Positions 55,070 to 63,967 of a stretch of 64,000 nucleotides of DNA are shown in pieces. Below the pieces are notes generated by a model. It was not told where the DNA came from. It was given only the letters and a program-made list of their open reading frames with translations, and did no database searches. Numbering within the stretch: the first letter of the stretch is position 1; the number at the start of each line of letters is the position of its first letter. The position numbers and the translations under genes were made by a program. This DNA is from Hyphomicrobium sp. (GTDB taxonomy: Bacteria; Pseudomonadota; Alphaproteobacteria; Rhizobiales; Hyphomicrobiaceae), in the NCBI GenBank assembly GCA_002928735.1, contig PERL01000004.1, positions 124,001-188,000 on the forward strand, read 5' to 3'.

Positions 55070-57664
55070 CTACCGCGCCAGTTCCTGCTTCACCTTCTCG
55101 GCCAGCTGCGGCAGCGAGAACGGCTTCGGCAAGAACGCGACTTCTTCACTGCCCAGCGTCTCGCGGAAGGCCTCGTTGGGATAGCCCGAGACGAAGATCA
55201 CCTTGATCGAAGGATTGGTCTTGCGCAGTTCGCGGAACATGGTCGGCCCGTCCATCTCCGGCATCACGACGTCGGTCACCACGATGTCGATTTCGCCGTT
55301 ATGCGCCGCCACGATATCAAGCGCCTCCTGGCCGTCGGACGCTTCCAGAACCTCATAGCCCTGCCGCGTCAGCGCCCGCACCGCGAACGACCGCACGACA
55401 TCCTCGTCTTCGACGAGCAGCACGCGCCCAGTGCCGGTCAGATCAGACGACTTCGGCGTCACTGGTTCTTTGGCCGGTGCCGCAGCCAGCGCGATCGCCG
55501 ACTCCTCATCCTCAAGATCGGGAATGTAGCGCGGCAGATAGATGTGGAACGACGTCCCACGCCCGATCGCGCTCTCCGCATAAATGAACCCGCCCGACTG
55601 CTTCACGATGCCATAAACCGTCGAAAGCCCAAGCCCCGTTCCCTTGCCCACGGCCTTGGTCGTGAAGAACGGCTCGAAGATCTTCTCCAGAACATCCGCC
55701 GGCATGCCCGTGCCCGTATCGGAAACTTCCACGCCGACGTATTCGCCCACCGGCATGCCCTCGCGGCCAAGCTTCTGGCTATCCCGTTCGGTGATGTTGC
55801 GCGTCTTGATCGAAAGCACGCCGCCATCGGGCATTGCATCACCCGCATTGACGGTCAGATTGACGATGACACGCGAGAACTCGCCCTTATCGACCTTCAC
55901 GTACCAGAGATCGCGGCTCGGCTGCACTTTCAGCGTAATCTTCTCGCCAAGCGACGTCCGCAGCATCGATGTGTTTTCGCTGATCACTTCATCGAGCAGC
56001 AGCGATTCCGCCTGCAACGTCTGCCGGCGCGAGAACGACAAGAGCTGCCGCACCATACCCGCCGCGCGGTAGGCGCTGCCCTGGATATTCTTGATGTCCT
56101 TGTAGGCCGGATCCGAAATCGCATGCGTCTGCAGCAGGAGATCCGAATAGCCGATAATCGCAGTCAGAACGTTGTTGAAGTCATGCGCGATTCCGCCGGC
56201 GAGCTTGCCCACCGCTTCCATCTTCGACGACTGCGCATACTGAACCTCGAGCGCCTTCTGCTCGGTCGCGTCGACCACATAGAGCATGGCCGCCTCGCGG
56301 TCGGTCGCCTGCTCGACCATGGGGCTCATATAAACGCGCCGCACGTTGTTCGGCGACAGCGCCGTCTCGAGCGGCTGACCGCCCGCCTTGCCCGCCAGAA
56401 CACGGCGCAACTGGTCTTCGATCTCGATCCGCGCCGCCTTGTCGTCCGCGCGCGCCAGCACATCCACCGCCCGTTTGCCGACGCCGCCCGTCCCGTCGAG
56501 CATCAGCCGCGCAAACGCGCCGTTCGAACTGGTCACCCGCCCATCCGCCGACACGCTGGCGATTCCGAACGGCGCCGACTGGAAGAAGCGCGCAAAGCGC
56601 ACATCGCTCGCTGGCGCATCGAAGCCCAGACCGTGATCGGCCTCCCGGTTGATGAAGGCGATCAAACGGTGCCCGTCGCGATGCGTGCGCGCCACCAGAC
56701 GCACCGGCAGCAGCCGGCCGTCTTCGCGCGTGGCATCGATATCGAGCGAGATCATGTCTTCCGCGCCCGCCTGTCGCGCGCCTTCGATCAGCGCCACGGT
56801 TTCGGCATTGAGAATGTCCGACAGCCGGACAACGCGATTGACGAGCGGCTGATTTGGATAGCCGAGCCAGCGGGCCAGCGTGCCGTTGATATGACGGACC
56901 GTTCCGCCCTGATCGACCGTCAGCAAGCCGACGGGCGATGCATCGTAGAAGCCCAGCGTATCGACGAGGCTCTGCCGCGCCGCAGCCACCCGCATGCGCT
57001 CTTCCGTGACGTCCTGCACCGACCACAGAGTCGTATGCCCGGTCTCCCGGCCGCGTCCCAGGTCCAGCGGCGACACATCTATGCGCAAGATACGCTGCGG
57101 CAGCGCGCCCCCAGCCGACAGCCGGAAATCTTCCCCATGCCGGTCGCCGCGATCGGCGGCCCGGTTGAGCCGGAAGAATGCTTCGCGCACGGCCAGATCG
57201 GGGCCGAAAGCCATATCGAGCGCCGAAACCTCACGCGAGGACAGCCGGCCGACAAGTTCCTCGAGCTTGTGATTGACGAACAGCACCGAACCATCGCGCC
57301 GCGCGACCATCAACCCGCGATCAATCCCATCGCTGATGCTGCGCGCGATATCGTCGGAGAGAAGGCGGTCGCCGATGCGGATATGGCCCGCCAGCCAACC
57401 GAAGACGAAGAACACGCCCAGGATGGCAAAGGAAGCAAGCACGGCGAGCAGCACTGGCGTCCCGGCCGTGCTCGCGGCAAGCGTCACCGCTACGACGCCC
57501 AGCGCGAACACCGCACCCAGCACCGGCAGATAAGACACCGATCCATCCGCGAACGATCCCGGGGTCCCAGACGTTGCCGGGCCGCGTTGGATCGCAACAC
57601 CACTGTCGCTCATAAAGTCGAAGGGTATCTGATTCGAAGAGGGGACGGCCTCAAGTGGCGGCAT
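55070..57664 (-). CDS. cckA: Cell-cycle hybrid histidine kinase CckA
   Basis: An 864-residue membrane hybrid kinase. Two N-terminal helices (about residues 45-68 and 72-95) are followed by PAS-like sensor domains (about 115-470). The HisKA domain has the phosphorylated histidine in [20 protein letters not shown] (near 494). The ATPase domain has the N, G1, F and G2 boxes ([34 protein letters not shown]), and a receiver has aspartate in [12 protein letters not shown] (near 798). Architecture and motifs match CckA, which drives CtrA and CpdR phosphorylation through ChpT. ChpT and CtrA are not in the window. GAGG lies eight bases before the chosen ATG. Confidence 0.93.
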   Translation of the reverse strand: MPPLEAVPSSNQIPFDFMSDSGVAIQRGPATSGTPGSFADGSVSYLPVLGAVFALGVVAVTLAASTAGTPVLLAVLASFAILGVFFVFGWLAGHIRIGDRLLSDDIARSISDGIDRGLMVARRDGSVLFVNHKLEELVGRLSSREVSALDMAFGPDLAVREAFFRLNRAADRGDRHGEDFRLSAGGALPQRILRIDVSPLDLGRGRETGHTTLWSVQDVTEERMRVAAARQSLVDTLGFYDASPVGLLTVDQGGTVRHINGTLARWLGYPNQPLVNRVVRLSDILNAETVALIEGARQAGAEDMISLDIDATREDGRLLPVRLVARTHRDGHRLIAFINREADHGLGFDAPASDVRFARFFQSAPFGIASVSADGRVTSSNGAFARLMLDGTGGVGKRAVDVLARADDKAARIEIEDQLRRVLAGKAGGQPLETALSPNNVRRVYMSPMVEQATDREAAMLYVVDATEQKALEVQYAQSSKMEAVGKLAGGIAHDFNNVLTAIIGYSDLLLQTHAISDPAYKDIKNIQGSAYRAAGMVRQLLSFSRRQTLQAESLLLDEVISENTSMLRTSLGEKITLKVQPSRDLWYVKVDKGEFSRVIVNLTVNAGDAMPDGGVLSIKTRNITERDSQKLGREGMPVGEYVGVEVSDTGTGMPADVLEKIFEPFFTTKAVGKGTGLGLSTVYGIVKQSGGFIYAESAIGRGTSFHIYLPRYIPDLEDEESAIALAAAPAKEPVTPKSSDLTGTGRVLLVEDEDVVRSFAVRALTRQGYEVLEASDGQEALDIVAAHNGEIDIVVTDVVMPEMDGPTMFRELRKTNPSIKVIFVSGYPNEAFRETLGSEEVAFLPKPFSLPQLAEKVKQELAR

Positions 57665-58001
57665 ATCAACGGCCTCGTTACGCAGGTCACTATGGTTGTC
57701 GCCGCATGTCTGCAACCGCCTGTGGAGATCGGGGTTGAGAGGGCAGGAACACTGTCAACACTTCGATCATCAGGGTTAAATTGCCGTGAACTTCGGGGTA
57801 TAGGTCGCCTTCAGTGGTGCTTCGTTTTGGGCAATTCGGGATCGGAACGAGTACACAGCCTTTCGAATGCCTCAACGCCAATCCGGAAATGGGGCGCAGA
57901 TTCAATTGCCTTCGCGTTGCATCTTCAGTTTTTGAGTCAGCACCGCCAAGCGCGGTAAGATATCCGGCCACCTCACCCGGCCGACAGGGAGACGCTGCAC
58001 G
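57665..58001. other. Divergent intergenic region cckA/FliO-like gene
   Basis: This 337-base stretch contains the start-proximal regions of cckA and the FliO-like gene. TTAAATTGCCGTGAA (57777-57791) matches the CtrA box TTAA-N7-TTAA with one mismatch. No coding frame is convincing. Confidence 0.4.
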
Positions 58002-58361
58002 ATGTGGGATATCCTCACTTACCTGGTGCTGATCGTTCTGATCGCAGGCGCCCTCATTGCAGCCGCCCTCGTCGCGCGCAGCTACATGAACGGCTCGTCC
58101 CCACTCGATGGCTTCTTCGGCCCCAAACCCGATCGCCGCCTTGACGTCGTCGAACACGCTTCCGTCGACGGCCGCCGGCGCCTGATCCTCGTCCGCCGCG
58201 ACAACGTCGAACATCTCATCATGACCGGCGGCCCCGTCGATGTGGTCATCGAGACGGGCATTGCCCAGCGCGCCTCCGCGCGCCCCGAACCCGTCGAACC
58301 GCAAGCCGTCTTCTCCCGCGCGCCGCGCACTTTCGGAACGGCATCAGGCGGAGAAAAATGA
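58002..58361 (+). CDS. fliO: FliO/MopB-like flagellar export protein
   Basis: A 119-residue product with one N-terminal membrane helix (residues 4-26, LTYLVLIVLIAGALIAAALV) and a short cytoplasmic domain with LDVVEHASVDGRRRLILVRR then EHLIMTGGPVDVVIE, the pattern of FliO family proteins. FliO stabilises FliP assembly in the flagellar export gate. No other flagellar gene is present, and FliO-like genes also occur away from flagellar clusters, so a flagellar role is not certain. It is divergent from cckA. Confidence 0.75.
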   Translation: MWDILTYLVLIVLIAGALIAAALVARSYMNGSSPLDGFFGPKPDRRLDVVEHASVDGRRRLILVRRDNVEHLIMTGGPVDVVIETGIAQRASARPEPVEPQAVFSRAPRTFGTASGGEK

Positions 58362-58494
58362 CCGCGCGCGACAATGGGTCCGCCGCGCGTGCCGCACGCA
58401 GGCCCAGCCCGTCCCATAAGACAGCTGCCGAAAACCCTCCGGCACCCCGTCCGGCACCGACGTCCGGACGCGGCAAGAAAGTGATGTTGGACGC

Positions 58495-61338
58495 ATGATA
58501 TCTTTAGCCCAGCGGATCGGCGCGGCAGCAGCACTGGCAATCGTCCTCCTCGGCCTTGCACCGGGGCGCGACGATGCGGCGGCGCAAGCACTGTTCGATG
58601 CCGTGGGCCAGACCGCAAAAGCCGTAGCGCAGGCCGCCACACCACCCGCCGGAAACCAAGAGAACACGCCGCAAGAGAACGCGCCACAACAGGCCGATCC
58701 GCAACCGCCGCCGGCCGCGACTGCACCTGCCGACCCGGCGGCCGCTGCACCACCCGCGACCCAAACACAAACGCCACCCGCAGCCGAAGTGCCACCGGCC
58801 GAGCCCGCAGCGGCCCCCGCCGCCGCGCCGCAGCCCGCACCCGACAATGTCGCCGATCAGGCCACAATCGCCGAGATCCGCGAACCCTCGGCCAACCTGC
58901 GCGCAACTATCGACACGCTCGAGACCGACGTCGATGCCTCGCGCGAGAACGACGAAAATCTCGCCCGCCTGCGCCTCGAGATTGACGGCCTCATCGGCGC
59001 ATCGGACCAATTTCTCGAAAGCCTGCAACCCCGCTACCGGGCGATCGCCTCACAGATCGAAAAGCTGGGCCCCCTGCCAGCGAAGGACCAGCCGGCCGAA
59101 GCGCCAGCCATTCAGGCCGAACGTCAGCGCCTCAGCTTTCTCTCTGCCGAGATCGACGGCGCCATCAAAGCGACCGGCCTTGTCCAATATCGCGCCCGCG
59201 AACTCCTCACCCGCGTGCAGGAATATCGAACCGGCATTTTCACCACCCAACTTTTCCGGCGCAACGCCTCGCCGTTGAGCCTCGACACCTGGACGAACGT
59301 TGCCGAGGCCATGCCGCCGGCTTGGACGGAGCTGAACTGGACAATCTGGCGGTGGCGACGCTCGGCGGAAAACAACCTCTTTGCGATTTTCGCGCTCTTG
59401 GGCGGTGCCGCGGCGATCTACATCGCGCTGGCCCGCATTCGCCGCCGCGTGTTTGCCGCCCGCCTGGATGCGCCCATCGAAACCGAACCTGATTTCTTCA
59501 AGCGCGCCGCAACGGCTGGTTGGGTCGCAAGCCTCACCGTACTCCCACCGGCACTCGCCCTATCGTTGATCGCCTTCGGCTTTGACAATCTGGGCCTCTG
59601 GTTCCTCGACAGCGGCCGTATCGTCTTCACCGTCCTCCCGGCCGCTCTGGTGTTTATCGCCGTCCGCGCCCTGGCCCACGCCATCCTGCAGCCGAAGCGC
59701 CCCCAATGGCGCCTCATCGATCTCGACGATAAGCCGGCCGCCTCACTCACCAGCGCCATGACCTGGATCGGCGCCGTCTATGCGATCGATCTCTTGGCTA
59801 AGGAAGTAATCCGCATTCTGGCCATGCCGCTGTCGGTCAGCGTCGCAACCGCGACCATTGCCAGCGTGACGCTGGCAGCCCTCCTCTTCAAGATCGTGCG
59901 CACGCCCTTCACGCGCCGCCCACCGCGTCCGCGCGACACCGAACAGCCCTCTGACGCTTTGACAGCTGTGCCGAAGGACGCGCCGCCAAACGATGCCGGC
60001 CCGTTCGACGTCACCTGGCTCGCGCCGAAGCTCTTGAAAATTCCGCTGTTGGCCGTAGCGCTCTTCATCCTCGGCGCCTCGCTGGCAGGCTACGTCGCAC
60101 TCGGCCGCTTCGTCTCCGGCCAGGTCATCGTCACCGGCAGCGTCGTCGTGCTCGCCATCCTGCTGCACCTTGCAATCCGCGCCCTCATCGAAACAGATTC
60201 CACCGAGCAGCGTGCGCTCGGCCGCGTCATGAATCAGCGGCTCGGACTGGACGATCATCAATCCCGCACGATCACTAAAGTCGCAGCCTTCGCCCTCGAT
60301 GGCCTGCTGGCCCTGGTCGCGTTGCCGTTCATCCTGGTCACATGGGGCTTTGCGCTTCCTGACACGCTGGCCTGGCTGAAATCCCTCGTCTTCGGCTTCG
60401 AAATCGGCCACGTGCGCATTTCGTTGGTCCAAATCGCCGCCGCCGTCACGCTCTTCGCGGCCCTTCTCTTTGTCACCCGCCTCGTGCAGCGCTGGATCTC
60501 CGGCACCTTCCTTTCCACCGCCCGTGTCGACCCCGGCCTCGCCAACTCGATCCACAAGGCCATCGGCTATGCGGGCTTCGCTCTCGCGGTCCTCGTCGCC
60601 CTTTCTTACGCCGGTCTCGACATCACGAATATCGCCATCGTCGCTGGCGCCCTCTCCGTCGGCATCGGCTTCGGCCTGCAGTCCATCATCAACAATTTCG
60701 TCTCCGGCCTGATCCTGCTCTTCGAGCGCCCGCTGAAGGTCGGCGATCTCATCGTCGTCAACGGGCAGACGGGACGCGTCCGCAACATCTCCGTCCGCTC
60801 AACCGAAATCGAAACCGGCGACCGCGCGACGCTGATCGTCCCCAACTCGGAACTGATCACGAATTCCTTCCTCAACTGGACCCACCGCAATGCGCTCTCC
60901 AGCATCTCAATCCCAGTCAAGACCAGCTACGCGGCCGACCCCGACCATGTCCGCACCATCCTCGATAAGGTCGCAGCCGACTGCCCGCTGATCTTGCAGC
61001 AGCCCAAACCGGGCGCCTCCTTCGACGCCTTCGGTCCCAACGGTTTCGAATTCACCCTCTCCGCCAGCGTCGCCGACTTCGGCAAACGCGGTGCAGCGAT
61101 GTCCGATCTGCGCCACCGCATCGTGCGCGCCTTCCGCGAGGCCGGCATCGAAATGCCCTACGCCCAGCACGACGTACATCTGCGCGATCTCGACTTTGTC
61201 AAAACGCTTGTGCAGCGCGTGCAAGACGTGCGCACGGCCGAGGCCGCGCAAAAGCAGGCCCCGCCGGATGAGCCGCAACCCCCGGCGCCGGCCGCATCGA
61301 CCGCCTCAGCGCCCTTCGAGTTCAAAAAGAGACAGTAA
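58495..61338 (+). CDS. MscS-family mechanosensitive channel with DUF3772 domain
   Basis: A 947-residue protein. It has a signal-like N-terminal helix, an alanine/proline/glutamine-rich linker (about residues 40-115), and a DUF3772-like periplasmic helical domain with REPSANLRATIDTLETDVDA near 125. About eleven membrane helices follow, from about 295 to 735, then the conserved MscS core: the pore-lining GALSVGIGFGLQSIINNFVS near 718 and RPLKVGDLIVVNGQTGRVRN near 748. A proline/alanine tail ends it. Large MscS proteins open under osmotic downshift. The ATG at 58495 starts a typical export sequence. Confidence 0.9.
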   Translation: MISLAQRIGAAAALAIVLLGLAPGRDDAAAQALFDAVGQTAKAVAQAATPPAGNQENTPQENAPQQADPQPPPAATAPADPAAAAPPATQTQTPPAAEVPPAEPAAAPAAAPQPAPDNVADQATIAEIREPSANLRATIDTLETDVDASRENDENLARLRLEIDGLIGASDQFLESLQPRYRAIASQIEKLGPLPAKDQPAEAPAIQAERQRLSFLSAEIDGAIKATGLVQYRARELLTRVQEYRTGIFTTQLFRRNASPLSLDTWTNVAEAMPPAWTELNWTIWRWRRSAENNLFAIFALLGGAAAIYIALARIRRRVFAARLDAPIETEPDFFKRAATAGWVASLTVLPPALALSLIAFGFDNLGLWFLDSGRIVFTVLPAALVFIAVRALAHAILQPKRPQWRLIDLDDKPAASLTSAMTWIGAVYAIDLLAKEVIRILAMPLSVSVATATIASVTLAALLFKIVRTPFTRRPPRPRDTEQPSDALTAVPKDAPPNDAGPFDVTWLAPKLLKIPLLAVALFILGASLAGYVALGRFVSGQVIVTGSVVVLAILLHLAIRALIETDSTEQRALGRVMNQRLGLDDHQSRTITKVAAFALDGLLALVALPFILVTWGFALPDTLAWLKSLVFGFEIGHVRISLVQIAAAVTLFAALLFVTRLVQRWISGTFLSTARVDPGLANSIHKAIGYAGFALAVLVALSYAGLDITNIAIVAGALSVGIGFGLQSIINNFVSGLILLFERPLKVGDLIVVNGQTGRVRNISVRSTEIETGDRATLIVPNSELITNSFLNWTHRNALSSISIPVKTSYAADPDHVRTILDKVAADCPLILQQPKPGASFDAFGPNGFEFTLSASVADFGKRGAAMSDLRHRIVRAFREAGIEMPYAQHDVHLRDLDFVKTLVQRVQDVRTAEAAQKQAPPDEPQPPAPAASTASAPFEFKKRQ

Positions 61339-61350
61339 AGCAGCCCGCGC

Positions 61351-61641
61351 TCAGCGCGACGGTGTGCCGGTCTCTTCAGCATCGGCAAACACCGACGGAT
61401 CGATCGCCTTCAGATCGAGATCCTTCAGTGAAACCTTTGCGACCTGATATTGCCCCGGCCCGCCAAGCCGCACGCCCTCATCCTGAACGCCCAGCGCCAC
61501 CGCCGCATTATAGGCCGCAAGCTTCGCGTCGGCGGCCTCCGCGCCGGCCTTCGCCAACCCATCGACAGCGACCGCGAACAAAATCCACCCGAGCGCCGCC
61601 CGGGACCAATGCTTTCCACTGAACGTGAGAATCGACAGCAT
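61351..61641 (-). CDS. Small exported or membrane-anchored protein, unknown function
   Basis: A 96-residue product with a hydrophobic N-terminal helix (residues 12-32, including WILFAVAVDGLAKAG). A polar segment follows with LAAYNAAVALGVQDEGVRLG and a C-terminus containing KVSLKDLDLKAIDPSVFADA. GGAG lies eight bases before the ATG, which sets the start. It faces the MscS gene tail-to-tail 12 bases away and lies downstream of dksA on the same strand. I do not recognise the family. Confidence 0.6.
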   Translation of the reverse strand: MLSILTFSGKHWSRAALGWILFAVAVDGLAKAGAEAADAKLAAYNAAVALGVQDEGVRLGGPGQYQVAKVSLKDLDLKAIDPSVFADAEETGTPSR

Positions 61642-61747
61642 GAAACACACTCCAGACCGCCGCAAAAACAAGCGCGGCAGCCTCCAAGTGTGATCTGCAA
61701 ACGTTGAGCCGAGGTTAACGGCCGCTCCGAACTGGAACGGCCGCCCG

Positions 61748-62485
61748 TCAATCCTCGCGGTAGACCCGCTCGCGCCGCTCGTGGCGCTCCTGCGCTTCCA
61801 GAGAGAGCGTTGCAATGGGGCGTGCATCAAGCCGCTTCAGCCCGATGGGTTCGCCCGTCTCTTCGCAGTAACCGTACGTACCATCCTCGATCCGCGCCAG
61901 AGCCGCATCGATCTTCGAAATCAGCTTGCGTTGCCGGTCACGGGCCCGCAGTTCGAGCGCCCGATCCGTCTCCGATGTCGCCCTGTCGGCCAGATCCGCA
62001 TGCTGCACGCTGTCCTCATGCAGACCTTCAAGCGTCTCCTTGGTCTGCCGGATGATGTCCTCTTTCCAATTCACCAGTTTCTGCCGGAAGTAGAGGCGCT
62101 GATATTCGTTCATGAACGGCTCGTCTTCCGACGGACGGTAATCCGCCGGCAGCACGATGGCCGAGGCTTTGGCACGATCCACGAGTTTCTTATCCGTCTG
62201 TTTCTGAGCAGCCTTGGTCACGGCACGCGACTTCGCCGCCGCAACCGGAGCGGGCGCGGGGACGGCGGCCTTCGCGGCCGGCTTGGCTGAAGTGACTTTG
62301 GCGGCGGTTTTCACGGCGGGTTTTGTGGTTGCCTTGGCAGCAGGCTTGGGCACAACCTTGGCCGCGGCCGTCCGGCTGCCGGCCGCACGCGCCGGCTGCC
62401 GGGCGCTGGCCGAAGCCGTGCTCTTGCCACGGGCGGCGGCAGGCGCCGCTTTGCTGGCTTTCGATTTGTCGTCGCGTTTGCCCAT
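61748..62485 (-). CDS. dksA: DksA-type RNA polymerase-binding regulator with Lys/Ala/Pro-rich extension
   Basis: A 245-residue protein. The last 140 residues match DksA/TraR: YRPSEDEPFMNEYQRLYFRQ near 116, the coiled-coil tip region and a C-terminal globular part, YGYCEETGEPIGLKRLDARP. Only one of the four zinc-finger cysteines remains, as described for alphaproteobacterial DksA. Residues 1-100 are a repetitive alanine/lysine/proline extension not found in E. coli DksA. DksA binds the RNA polymerase secondary channel and works with ppGpp. GGAG lies seven bases before the ATG. Confidence 0.88.
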   Translation of the reverse strand: MGKRDDKSKASKAAPAAARGKSTASASARQPARAAGSRTAAAKVVPKPAAKATTKPAVKTAAKVTSAKPAAKAAVPAPAPVAAAKSRAVTKAAQKQTDKKLVDRAKASAIVLPADYRPSEDEPFMNEYQRLYFRQKLVNWKEDIIRQTKETLEGLHEDSVQHADLADRATSETDRALELRARDRQRKLISKIDAALARIEDGTYGYCEETGEPIGLKRLDARPIATLSLEAQERHERRERVYRED

Positions 62486-62712
62486 GGCCGGTCTCCGCTT
62501 AAGGCACCGTCACGCACTCGAAAAATCCAAGGGTGGGCACGACTCGTGCCCGAGGACCCCGGACGGTCGCGAACCTATTGTCGCGGCCCCGTGTCGGAGT
62601 CAAGGCAAGCGGCCCCTGGCCCGTCCTTCTTTTTATTTTTCTCGTGAATTCTAAGACTTGAGCGAGCCGACGCAGCATGACGCGACAAGACAATTCCACG
62701 CAGTTAACAGCG

Positions 62713-62728
62713 TTAACAAAATCTTAAC
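62713..62728. promoter_or_regulatory. Perfect CtrA-type binding box (TTAA-N7-TTAAC)
   Basis: TTAACAAAATCTTAAC matches the CtrA consensus TTAA-N7-TTAA exactly, with the extra C. A further TTAAC half site lies 10 bases upstream (62704-62708), forming GTTAAC repeats. It is upstream of dksA (minus) and of a putative plus-strand transcript. Confidence 0.6.
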
Positions 62729-62739
62729 TCCTCTGACGC

Positions 62740-62982
62740 AATCTAAGGTTGTTCAAAGGCGATCACGCAACTGATGGGAACACGCCACCTCGCCAGTCTA
62801 ACGTTATCGCCCTTGGAAGGCCAACCGCTCCCACACGGCGCCGATCCACGCAGCTCAAGGCCCGTGTGTCCCCACATCCGGCCGCATCTGCAAATACGGC
62901 GAGGTTCTTCCCGAACACCCGGCCGGGCACATCCACCGGCCCAGCGCCGCCCATGGACCCCACCCATGGGCGGCGCACTTTT
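62740..62982 (+). ncRNA. Candidate non-coding RNA bounded by CtrA box and terminator
   Basis: A strong intrinsic terminator (62944-62982) has no credible coding gene upstream on its strand: dksA runs the other way and the open frames are proline/arginine-rich. A CtrA-type box lies about 15-30 bases before the presumed 5' end. Transcript start is a guess, and I do not match it to 6S, tmRNA or SRP RNA. Confidence 0.35.
62944..62982 (+). terminator. Strong orphan intrinsic terminator
   Basis: GCGCCGCCCATGG pairs with CCATGGGCGGCGC around a short loop and is followed by ACTTTTT. The T-run is only on the plus side, so it acts on plus-strand transcription. No annotated gene ends here. Confidence 0.85.
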
Positions 62983-63094
62983 TCGGCCCTGAGCCACAAA
63001 CGAGGACCCGCCACGCAGTGGCGTTCAGACCCCTTCCCCCGTCTCAAGCATCGCCGTACGGTCCCCATCCCTGCAACCGGACCCCGATGCGCCC

Positions 63095-63958
63095 ATGAAA
63101 TTCGACGGCACGAAGAAATTCGACGGCACGAAAAACTACGTCGCCACCCCCGACCTCAAGGTCGCCGTCAACGCCGCCATCACGCTCGAACGGCCTCTCC
63201 TTATCAAGGGCGAACCCGGCACCGGCAAAACCGTCCTCGCTCTTGAGGTCGCCCGCGCGCTCGGCACGCCCATCATCGAGTGGCACATCAAGTCCACCAC
63301 CAAAGCGCAGCAAGGCCTCTACGAATACGACGCCGTCTCCCGCCTGCGCGACAGCCAGCTCGGCGACGAGCGCGTCAAGGACATCCGCAACTACATCAAG
63401 AAGGGCAAGCTCTGGGAGGCGTTCATCATGGACCGCCGCCCCATCCTGCTCATCGACGAGATCGATAAGGCAGACATCGAGTTTCCCAACGACCTTTTGC
63501 AAGAACTCGATCGCATGGAGTTCTTCGTCTACGAGACCGGCGAAACCATCAAAGCCGCCCAGCGCCCCATCGTCATCATTACGTCGAACAACGAAAAGGA
63601 ACTGCCCGACGCTTTCCTGCGCCGCTGCTTCTTCCACTTCATCAAGTTCCCCGATCCCGACACCATGCAGAAGATCGTGGACGTGCATTTCCCCAACCTG
63701 AAGGGCCGCCTCGTCGCGGAAGCGCTGCGCATTTTCTACGACATGCGTGAGGTTCCCGGCCTTAAGAAAAAGCCCTCGACCTCCGAACTCATCGACTGGC
63801 TGAAACTCCTCCTCGCCGAGGACATCGACTTCGCCACCTTGAAGGAAACCGACAGCCGCAAGCTCATCCCCCCGCTCGCCGGCGCACTCCTGAAGAACGA
63901 ACAGGATGTCCACCTCTTCGAGCGCATCGCCTTCATGAGCCGCCGCAAGGGCGAATAG
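63095..63958 (+). CDS. MoxR-type AAA ATPase
   Basis: A 287-residue AAA+ ATPase. Walker A is GEPGTGKTVLA near residue 39, Walker B is PILLIDEIDKAD near 115, sensor 1 lies in IVIITSNNEKELPDAFLRRC near 152, and the lid domain follows. MoxR-type ATPases usually act with a VWA-domain protein as chaperones for metalloenzymes or envelope proteins; the next gene begins nine bases downstream but only 11 codons are visible. The N-terminus carries an exact-looking KFDGTK hexapeptide duplication. Start chosen at the ATG before this repeat. Confidence 0.87.
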   Translation: MKFDGTKKFDGTKNYVATPDLKVAVNAAITLERPLLIKGEPGTGKTVLALEVARALGTPIIEWHIKSTTKAQQGLYEYDAVSRLRDSQLGDERVKDIRNYIKKGKLWEAFIMDRRPILLIDEIDKADIEFPNDLLQELDRMEFFVYETGETIKAAQRPIVIITSNNEKELPDAFLRRCFFHFIKFPDPDTMQKIVDVHFPNLKGRLVAEALRIFYDMREVPGLKKKPSTSELIDWLKLLLAEDIDFATLKETDSRKLIPPLAGALLKNEQDVHLFERIAFMSRRKGE

Positions 63959-63967
63959 CGGGCCGCG

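Larger units (their letters stand above)
62486..63094. other. Long non-coding stretch between dksA and the MoxR gene
   Basis: This 609-base gap holds the dksA leader, a perfect CtrA-type box (62713-62727), a possible plus-strand transcript of about 230 bases, and a strong plus-strand terminator (62944-62982). Open frames across it are not credible. Confidence 0.6.

Noticed and set aside
54578-57958. Very long plus-strand open frame (over 1,100 codons) opposite cckA
   Set aside because: It is the antisense of cckA. The encoded protein is Arg/His/Pro-rich with no domain, a usual result of high GC third positions on the real strand.
57716-58001. Extra coding region between cckA and the FliO-like gene
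   Set aside because: The open frames there are continuations of cckA antisense or of fliO shadow frames without ribosome binding sites.
62749-63246. Plus-strand open frame of about 165 codons before and into the ATPase gene
   Set aside because: It runs through a strong intrinsic terminator and overlaps the ATPase start in another frame; composition is not protein-like.
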